Assembly: GCA_017311315.1 (NCBI GenBank)
Contig: CM029669.1
Span: forward strand, 17,023,102 to 17,087,101
DNA: 64,000 bases
Direction: 5' to 3'
From: Dendrocalamus latiflorus
Taxonomy: Eukaryota > Streptophyta > Magnoliopsida > Poales > Poaceae
Both the position numbers and the translations under genes were made by a program. Below are positions 56,624-64,000 of the stretch, piece by piece; position 1 is the stretch's first letter, and each line of letters begins with the position of its first letter. The notes beneath the pieces were generated by a model, which was given only the letters and a program-made list of their open reading frames with translations, did no database searches and was not told the DNA's origin.

Positions 56624-58937
56624 TGTAACACCCCGGCTCCTCCCTGAGCCCAAAGTGCCACCACCTACTTTATACTGCTACCAATTTCAACTTTTGCCAC
56701 TGGTCTTGCGAGCAATTATTTTATTTAAATAGCAACCAGACGACAAAAGCCGGTACACTTGACACTAAGCGCAGCAGAGATATAACTTTGCTAATTACCA
56801 AAAAGGTACTTAGACTATCCAAGACTAAATATATTAACTGTAGATGATCTGTGAATCACTGTGGCATGTTAACAACTGTGCTACTCCCGCCCATGCATGT
56901 CGTCTTCAACAGATTCCAATAAAAACAACGTTAAAGCAAGGGTGAGTCCGAAGACTCAGCAAGCACACGATAAAACAGTACCATCACTTTAGCAATTCAA
57001 TCAATTTCACGAACTGTAAGCTGTAAATCCACTTTATGACTGTAAACTGTAAATTAATTCTGTAACTGTAGACTGTAAATCAACTCTGTATCTGTAATCT
57101 GTATCACTTTTTCTGTCACTTTCATGCAATGCATCGGTAATGCAATGCTATGCAACGCATCGATAATGTATCTGTACCCACCAAATCACATTTATGAGCT
57201 GTAACCCAGAATCACTGGGTTTCCTCTCTGTCACCTATTCATTTCCTGTAATTGCAATGCAATGCAACGCCTCTGTAATGCACCTATAACTGTAGCTGAT
57301 ACCGGTATAGCGGAGCGTCCACCCGTCGATGGACCACTCAATTGCCTACCTCTGTAGGTCTTACTCCAAAGCACTCCAGAATAGTCACTTGACTTTCTCA
57401 CTGACCTTGCTCTTATTCAAGAGCACTACGGACTAGTCATGACTTTCTCACCGGCCTGGCTCTTATGCATTTGCATGATGCAATATGCTTCACATATGGA
57501 TGTCTAATCATAAGCGATACTCATCAAGGTATGATTAGCACAAGTCATATACATCTCATAAATACTGTAAATCATAGCATGGAAACCCAAATAACAACCA
57601 TTCACCACAATTTACTGTTCTACCCTGCACTTGCCTGTTAACCTGGCGGACGGTGCGTAGACGGCACCAGACTCGAACCGCCACCTGAACAAGAATTAAT
57701 CATCTCAATTCATCACTCATACAATACATTCAATTACGAGTAAATACATCGTTTTAACGTCCAACCCGACATAATCAAAATCCTGTACCACCGGACAACT
57801 TCCCGTTGTCCCAGTGCTTAACCAAATATGTAAAATTGGCGATTTCACTATTTATGCTCGCCAATCGAATTCTATACGCTTAATCTCACTTTAATCGACT
57901 ACACTGTCTAGTCTCAATTTATTCTCTCCCTCCTCTGCCACAGATCGATCAGATTAACAGTGGCGGTACTGATTGTACCGACCAGGCATTTATATTAATA
58001 ACGATAATTAAATGATCACATGCACTCTAATTATCGGTATACTATTTATGCCCGATTCGGTAAAATAAACAGAGAGAGGGTGTTCGAGGCGTTACCCTAG
58101 CCTCGAACGATCGGATCGGGACAGCCTTCTTTTTTCTCAGTCGGATCGGGCAGATCTGGCCGCAAATCAGACTTTTCCTCTTTTGTTTCTTTCTTTTCTC
58201 TCTTCTTCTCTTTCTTTCTTTTCTCTCTTCTTCTCTTTCTTTCTTTTCCTCTCTTCCTTCTCTTTCTTTCTTTTCCTCTCTTCCTTCTCTCCAGTCGGCT
58301 GGCGCCCCTCTTTCTTTCCTCTTTTTCTTCACGGGCAGCCGCACTCCTCTCCTCCCTTTTTTCTTCTCCTCGCTCACCGGCAGTCCTCCTCTCCGCTCGG
58401 CCTCTCTCCCACTCCACCCTATTCCAGTCGGCCGGCGCAGTCCCTCCTCTTCTTCCCCGCCGGAGTCGACCCTCCCCCTCGCTCCCTTGCGCGGCGCGCA
58501 GCCGGCAAAGCAGGGGAGCGGCGAAGGCGGCGGCTAAGGGCGGCAACGGCGGCACGCGGCGCGTGTGACGGCAGGCACGCGAGGGAGCGACAGGCAGCGG
58601 TGGCGCGCTAGGCGAAGGGGACGGCGACGGCGCACCCGAGCGGCGTCCACAGCAGGGGCGGCGACACCGGCGACTATCCACGACGGCGCGCGCACGTGGG
58701 GGATGACGGCGGCGGCTGCCGGAGGCGATGAGCGGCGGCGCCGGCGCTGGCGAGCTAGCGGTGGCAACGCCGGCGGTTATGCAAGCGGCAACAGCAGCGC
58801 GCGCTGGGGAGCTGGCAGCAGTCGAGAACGCACGGGAAGAGACAAGCGAAGACGGGTTTGGCTTCTCCCTCTGGGTCTCTCTCTCTTATACTGCTGTGAG
58901 ATAGGCCGGGTTGGGCTTCCTCGGCCCAGGTATTACA
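56624..58937 (-). mobile_element. Ty3/gypsy solo LTR (2314 bp)
   Basis: It begins TGTAACACCCC and ends CCCAGGTATTACA, with GGTAT duplicated at 56619-56623 and 58938-58942. It inserted 4 bp beyond the MULE right terminus. The inside has CTGTAAACTGTAAAT-type repeats (57010-57110), a TTTCTTTTCTCTC-rich tract (58185-58290) and a GC-rich end with spurious open frames. No internal retroviral genes remain. Confidence 0.93.
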
Positions 58938-58942
58938 GGTAT

Positions 58943-59740
58943 ATTTATGTATTTTCGAATAAAAAATGGATTATCCGTGCAAAAAATTACAGGGACAAAG
59001 ACGGAGACGGACGGGCGCTCGTCACAGGTCGCAACTGCCATGCACGCATTTTACTGGCGGCGCGTCGTCACCGTCGTCGTCAATAATTGGAGCGAGCTAG
59101 CGATGTGTGCGGCCCATCCAGCGATACCTCCTCCGGCCGTAGCGATCGCTCGCCGTACTACGCTTCCGCGGCGGCACGTGCATGCCGTCCGACGCGTGAT
59201 GCTGCCGTCCTCTTCGCGGGGGCCCGGCCGTGTAAACCTGTCGCGTGGTTTGGGTGGGCGGTCGCCTCGTGCCTCTTCACGGCCACCGGACCGGCCTGCA
59301 GGTGGAGCACCGCATTGCAGCTAGCAACGTCCTTCAGCTCCGGAGCGATCAGAGGGTTGCGAACATCTCGGCCGTCCGATCGGACCCGTCCATCACAGGC
59401 CATGCTGCTGTCATCTACTATGCGTACATGAAGTTGCGTCGGCAGAAAAGATTGGTCCGCTGTTTTGGTTACACTATAAGTATGGCATTTTCTCTTTATT
59501 TTTTTTAGAAAAATATGACATTTTCTATTCTATAGAGATACTCGGACTAGTATCCTGTCTATTTTGCAATGTAGTAAGTAACAACCTATATATGCCATGC
59601 GCACCTTAAAATCAAGAGAGCCAGAAAACAAACCGTTAGCCTCACTTTGCGTGTGTGTGGCTACACGATTCTGCATTTCTGCGGTGCAAATGTAAGATAT
59701 AACATTTCATTCTTTAGTATGGACATATGCAAGATTAGGG
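58943..59740. other. Intergenic, partly GC-rich, no recognised gene
   Basis: 58980-59420 is GC-rich with several overlapping open frames (up to 137 codons) but no protein family is recognisable and codon usage is not consistent in any one frame. It could be a remnant of a promoter or CpG-rich exon. 59420-59740 is AT-rich. Confidence 0.4.
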
Positions 59741-59960
59741 ATGGGTTTTTTTTAAGATGTAGCTTATGATTTTTATCTTAAATATTTAAATTTTGACTAT
59801 TCGTAAGAGATATTACGAAAAGTGAGATAGCCGTATACAATTTTGGCCGATATAGTTAAACTCGATATAGTGTGTACTATAATCGACTAGTAGATCCCAT
59901 CTTAAAAAAGTATCGTTTAAACATTAATTACTGTAGTAAAAAGTGAAGAATCAAAGCTAA
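59741..59960. repeat. Dispersed AT-rich repeat, copy 1
   Basis: Shares, in order, AAATTTTGACTATTCGTAAGAG, TATAGTGTGTACTATAATCGAC, CCCATCTTAAAA and TAATTACTGTAGTA with copies at 61620-61830 and (inverted) 63420-63640. It is probably a MITE family; its ends were not resolved. Confidence 0.6.
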
Positions 59961-60152
59961 ACCCGGGTTGAACCCAGCCTAAATCCTACGGAAACCACCT
60001 ACATTGTACGATTTGATATAAACCATTTAAATGATGGGTCCATTTCGATAAATTTACTCGTCTCCATCCATATAATTGCCACTCGATTAGTACGGAGGCA
60101 AGACACTTGTGACGAATAAAATCAACGACGTCGTTTGTTAGTACGATGTCAT

Positions 60153-61471
60153 CAGTGGCGGATCTAGGATTACATCACGTCCCGGATTGAACTTTAAATG
60201 ATTAATGTCGACATGTCGTAGTTTTTATACCGACATCTAACATCGTAGTTTTTATACCCACAGTATGGTATTCTTAAGTACTTCAACATGATTGTCCTAA
60301 TATTGTGTTTCTAAATTTTCTAAATATGATTGTCCTAATGTCCTACATATAGCAAATTATAATAACATCAATGTCTAATTCACAAATGAAATCAAATAAT
60401 TCATACTCAAATAATTTTGATTTTCAGATTCACAATTCACTGATTGTAAAATACTAAAATAGTCAAATTCATAGTAACTACAAATTAGCATGAACTAAAA
60501 ACATTACTTCAGCAGCTAGCCAGCTACGTAATCAGTAAACAACGTCACCATGCTGTTACAAGGCATAACTCTAAAAACCAGAGTTTTAACATGGAGTGCC
60601 AAAGACTCAGTTTGTTTGGCACCGTAGAGTGTATAAAGCACATTTCTCCCACATAAAACTTTCATAAATAAGCATTAACATTTCCCACAGGCATAACAGA
60701 CTCTAACAGGTAGGGTATATATTTTCATAGAAGAGAAATGGACTATTGGCTAGCTGCTATAAATTCATACTCACATAATTTTGATTTTCAGAATCACAAT
60801 TCACTGATTGTCAAATACTCAAATAGTCAAATTCAAACTAACTCACAGAGAGATCAGACATTGAAATTAGCAATTGCATTGATGATTCATACTCACAGGG
60901 GGACTATAAGATCACGCGTGGCGGCGACTGGCGAGGGGAGGGGCCGAGCTGCCGAGGGGGCTTGCCGTCGGGGCGCTGGGCGTCGGCCACAACTAGCAGC
61001 CCAACACGCGAGTTGCGAGCCGTGAAGGGAGGGGTTGAGGGGGCTTGCCGTTGGCCAACACGCGAGCCACGAGAGCGAGGGGAGGGGCCGAGCCGCCGAG
61101 GGGTCTTGCCGCTGGCCAGCACGCTAGCCGTGAGGGCGCGAGGGGAGGGCGGAGGATGTCGGCGGCGGCGCGGCGCCTAAGTATGCGCGAGACGGCGAGA
61201 AGATGAAGAACCGGACGCTGGCGGTTGGGACCTGGGATGGGAGAGTCGCTCAGGGGAATGGAGAGACTGGGGAGGGGGCGGGAGGGAGGGAATGGGCCGG
61301 GATTTTAAATGGGCTAGATTCATAGAAGGAAGGCTGAGAATTAGAAATAACATGGGCTAAATTACATGATTTATACCCCGGGCTGGGCTAAAATTATCTG
61401 GGCTATACACTTAGTAATTTTTCACACCCCAGGCTGAAGCTCATGCTGCCATGGGCCCAAATCCGCCCCTG
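60153..61471. mobile_element. hAT-like non-autonomous element
   Basis: The left end CAGTGGCGGATCTAGG pairs with the right end CCAAATCCGCCCCTG. The flanking 8-mers GATGTCAT (60145-60152) and GATGTCAC (61472-61479) differ at one base, fitting a hAT target duplication. Inside, an 80-bp block (60400-60483) recurs at 60765-60845. The right half (60915-61290) is GC-rich with a partial tandem repeat of GCCGAGGGG...CTTGCCG. No transposase is encoded. Confidence 0.8.
60400..60845. repeat. 80-bp direct repeat within the hAT-like element
   Basis: TTCATACTCAAATAATTTTG...TAGTCAAATTCA at 60400-60483 is repeated with few changes at 60765-60845, 365 bp apart. Confidence 0.85.
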
Positions 61472-61619
61472 GATGTCACATTGGTTAGGACGAGCTCTTA
61501 TATTTATCGTTTAGCAAAGCCACGAGCCTCGTATGACGGGAGGAAAAGAGATCTAATTTAAGGTAGACCATGCAATCGTGGGTCACTAAACACGGCTGGA
61601 GCTTCTGGGCTCGATCTTT

Positions 61620-61830
61620 TGTCACATGATTTATGGTTGTTTGGTTTAAAATTTTAAATTCTGATTATTTATGAGAGAAAGTACAAAGAGAGAGATATTT
61701 ATATGCAATTTTGATCGGTATAGCTGAAGTCAGTATAGTGTTTACTACAATCGACTTGTAAACCCATCTTGAAAAGGCACTTCATCTGAAAACTAGTTAC
61801 TATAGCATAGCCCATAAGCTGAAAAGAACA
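61620..61830. repeat. Dispersed AT-rich repeat, copy 2
   Basis: Same orientation and block order as 59741-59960 (TTTTAAATTCTGATTATT, AGTATAGTGTTTACTACAAT, CCCATCTTGAAAAG, CTAGTTACTATAGCA). Copies 1 and 2 flank the hAT-like element. Confidence 0.6.
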
Positions 61831-61834
61831 TGAC

Positions 61835-62359
61835 CTCTGTTTTCATGTTGGGCTAGAAAAAGAAGCGGTCAAAAGTAGAAGTGACTAAATGTGAGAGGTG
61901 TTTGATTCGGTTAGAATTTTTGGCTGAGCTAATTTAAATGCTACCTAAATAGCCCTACGACTTTGCTTATTTTTGTTTTTTGATTTTTGTTTTTGATTTT
62001 GTAGTGTTTATCAAGCTTCAATTTATCTTTTGTCTATGTTAGAATAATTCGTTGTTTTAATCATTCCATCTAATACAATACAAGATGCCTATTGCATTTT
62101 AAAGAGGCAAAATTACAAAGGGCAAAAGAAAGCAGAGTAGTTGGCCAGGCAATGAAGAAACTATCCAACCAAAATAAAGGATGCATGGATACTCTAGCTA
62201 TACGTCATGATGAGATATGATAGCAAGAACGGGGATGACACACATATTGCAAGTTCAAAACTTCACATAATCAGTTGATCGTTGCGTGCGTCAAAATATA
62301 TTGTTCATTTTTTAAACATAACATTATACACATGTTACATTGTAAGTTTTCAACATACA
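61835..62359. other. Intergenic, no recognised gene
   Basis: AT-rich DNA with no open frame of note and no element ends recognised. It directly precedes, on the 3' side, the minus-strand PIF/Harbinger fragment. Confidence 0.4.
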
Positions 62360-62690
62360 TCATGACACCAAAGCTGCTACAATAGCATCACGCAACTCGC
62401 CCATACTTGCATCCGTCCTAGAAGCAACATCATCAAGTGCAATGGCATCGCCTTCCCTATCCATACAATCGTTGTCCCTTTCGAGCCTCGCAAAATCCTA
62501 ATCAGGTAACTAACTATCCCTAATAAAATTATGCAAAACCATCGTAGTTACGATAATTTTCTTCTCTTTTTCCGTGTTATAGTTTGGAACATTGAGAATG
62601 ATACACCAGTTCAATTTCTAAATACCGAAAATGTGTTCTATGACATTCCTTAATGATGAATGGTGATAATTGAAGATCTTCTTTCTAACA
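62360..62690 (-). pseudogene. PIF/Harbinger transposase C-terminal fragment
   Basis: The minus-strand frame reads NYHHSSLRNVIEHIFGI, a stop, then IILNVPNY, EKEKKIIVTTMVLHNFIRDS, another stop, and a tail MGELRDAIVAALVS ending TGA at 62362-62360. SLRNVIEHIFG and LHNFIRD are the signature end of the DDE_Tnp_4 / HARBI1-like nuclease, including the region of the last catalytic acidic residue (E in NVIE). The N-terminal two thirds are missing upstream of 62690. It is a dead fragment of the transposase type that mobilises Tourist MITEs, several of which lie in this window. Confidence 0.75.
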
Positions 62691-62850
62691 GGCTTGATTG
62701 GAGAATGGGCAGACGCATGGGGAATGGCCAGATGCATTTGAAGCCACTTCAAGAAACTACTTCTAGAAGATATCATATTTGATTGGGCTTCTCAAAACCC
62801 TAGCCGAATCAAGCGCCATCTTAGACTTTTCCGACTTGTTTATTGTTGTT

Positions 62851-63360
62851 TTCAATCTTTGCGTTACAAGACTAACTGATCTAACCTAATCGTGACCCCG
62901 CTGTTTTTATACTGAGATTTGTACCACATTTTGGAACTGTAGATGCACTCACTAAAATAGTGTCATTTTCAATCTTTGCATTACAGGACTAACTGATCTA
63001 GGTGCCGTTTATTTGAGCTGAAAGAAATGGCTTATGGCTAAACTTCACTATAGCTAGCTGAAATTGTACTGTAACTGATGGTGGCTTATTTAGCGTAATT
63101 AAATTTAAAAAAATTAAAAATAGAAAAACAATATGTTAGCCTATCATGGACAATGCAAACGAATACGGAAAAAAGAACCAGCAAAAAAGCTCCAAGAAAG
63201 CTAAAAGGCTAAAAAAAGGTGAAATTTAGAAATAGTAAAAAATAAACGAGAAGTTCAAACTAAAATGAACGAGGCACTGATCTAATCGTGACCTTGCTGT
63301 TTTTATAATGAGATTTGTACCACATTTTGGAACTGTAGATGCACTCACTAAAATAGTGTC
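62851..63360. repeat. 117-bp tandem duplication, second copy interrupted by a MITE
   Basis: TTCAATCTTTGCGTTACAAG to AAAATAGTGTCA (62851-62967) recurs from 62968 with few changes, but the second copy is split after ACTGATCTA (63000) by the element at 63001-63276 and resumes ATCGTGACCTTGCTG to AAAATAGTGTC at 63360. Confidence 0.9.
63001..63276. mobile_element. hAT-like MITE with 8-bp target duplication
   Basis: CTGATCTA is duplicated at 62993-63000 and 63277-63284. The ends GGTGCCGTTTATTTGAG and CTAAAATGAACGAGGCA are imperfect inverted repeats. Interior words are shared with the element at 9280-9522. Confidence 0.8.
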
Positions 63361-63419
63361 TGATTTTTTTGAAGGTTTTTGTGTTACCTCCTTACGAATA
63401 TAATCTATTGCTTGGTTGG

Positions 63420-63640
63420 GTAGGACGTTGGTTTTTAGCTTTTGTGTTTTTGTTATAGTAACTAGTTTTTAAATGATATATTTTTTAAGATAGATTTTAT
63501 AAATTAATTGTAATAGACACTGTACTAATTTTTGCTTTATGATAAAAATCATATATGACTATTTTCTTTTTTATAATCTCTTACGAACAGTCAGAATTTA
63601 AAAATCAATAATAGTCTAAATAAACGCACACTATATATCT
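63420..63640. repeat. Dispersed AT-rich repeat, copy 3 (inverted)
   Basis: The reverse complement contains AAATTCTGACTGTTCGTAAGAG, CAGTGTCTATTACAATTAAT, TCTATCTTAAAAAA and AAACTAGTTACTATAAC in the order of copies 1 and 2. Confidence 0.6.
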
Positions 63641-63764
63641 AAAGAATTGATGGTTGAGCCGTGAAGATGCTCTGCCAATTATGAGCATGCATGCAAAAAG
63701 GTACGATCTTATTTTATTGCATTCTTGGCTTTTTAGTGTGCAAACGAATTATGTTGGTCACTTA

Positions 63765-64000
63765 GAGCAAGTTTAATAAGGCTGACTGTGCTAGCTATAA
63801 GGGCATGTACAATAGTATGAGTTAGTTACTAGCTCTAAGATAACTTCTCCAATGATATTAACTTTTAGCACATAGCTCATAACATGAATAGTCCCACATG
63901 ACATCCTCATATAATCTTGGAATGTGTGTATGAGACTAGCTCTTGATCAAGAGCTAGCTTTTCTCTCTCTTCTATTAAAATATAAAATAATATGTTTAGA
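63765..64000. mobile_element. Tourist-like MITE (outer family), cut by window edge
   Basis: GAGCAAGTTTAATAAGGCTG starts at 63765 after TTA. It matches, inverted, the right end of the 8187-9079 element. After 36 bp it is interrupted by a member of the inner family. Confidence 0.8.
63801..64000. mobile_element. Tourist-like MITE (inner family), cut by window edge
   Basis: GGGCATGTACAATAG begins at 63801 after TAA. Over the remaining 200 bp it is nearly identical to the reverse complement of 8562-8792, with only a few differences. Confidence 0.88.

Noticed and set aside
58097..58767. Arg/Lys/Glu-rich frames up to 194 codons
   Set aside because: They arise from a TTTCTTTTCTCTC tract and GC-rich DNA within a solo LTR.
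58911..59508. Overlapping frames of 87-137 codons in a GC-rich segment
   Set aside because: No family similarity and several frames equally open; kept only as an unexplained GC-rich region.
1..64000. tRNA, rRNA or bacterial operon features
   Set aside because: No cloverleaf-like tRNA, rRNA segment or ribosome-binding-site pattern was recognised; the sequence is plant nuclear DNA.

Overview
The window is nuclear DNA from a flowering plant, almost certainly a grass and probably Oryza or a close relative. The evidence is one intron-containing plant gene whose first exon is GC-rich (typical of grasses), embedded in nested plant transposons: Ty3/gypsy and Ty1/copia LTR elements, solo LTRs, CACTA, Mutator-like (MULE), PIF/Harbinger/Tourist and hAT elements. 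I found no rRNA, tRNA, CRISPR array or bacterial-style operon. The species call is inference.

The only gene that looks intact is a class II trehalose-6-phosphate synthase (TPS) at 12328-15856 on the + strand. It has three exons and encodes 815 residues, a GT20-like synthase domain joined to a HAD/TPP-like domain. Its upstream side (6.3-12.0 kb) holds degenerate tandem repeats packed with small transposons. Its downstream side runs within about 200 bp into the LTR of a decayed copia element.

Layout. 1-3643: last codons and 3' LTR of a chromodomain-type Ty3/gypsy element. 3644-6285: no recognised gene. 6286-12030: a 182-bp duplication, a ~350-bp tandem array whose third unit took five transposon insertions, then a GTTTCAA-rich repeat block. 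12222-15856: possible uORF and TPS. 16050-26201: copia element on the - strand, with gag and integrase remnants and a deleted reverse transcriptase/RNase H. 27296-30580: solo LTR inverted relative to the first LTR, with target duplication GGAGC. 30824-35660: another gypsy solo LTR (target duplication ATTTC) containing a copia solo LTR. 36013-37860: related gypsy LTR fragment. 37871-43242: truncated CACTA with a TNP2-type transposase pseudogene, split by a second CACTA (38251-41281) that itself contains a hAT-like MITE. 43968-45240: PIF/Harbinger-like element carrying a PPR-like gene fragment. 46454-48999: gypsy LTR split by a copia LTR. 49000 on: terminus of another CACTA. 50250-51489: gag-only copia remnant. 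51655-56615: MULE with a decayed transposase, a ~30-bp minisatellite and a GRF-type zinc-finger accessory ORF. 56624-58937: gypsy solo LTR (target duplication GGTAT). 60153-61471: hAT-like element. 62360-62690: PIF/Harbinger transposase fragment. 63765-64000: the same Tourist families as at 8.2-9.1 kb, again nested.

The elements do not cooperate; the window records successive insertion and decay around one conserved gene. The most unusual structures are the A-B-A'-B' fold-back at 9733-10521, the triple Tourist nest, the PPR-carrying PIF-like element, and the MULE whose termini are arrays of GGGCGAC palindromes. Domain names come from motifs read by eye; no database search was possible.
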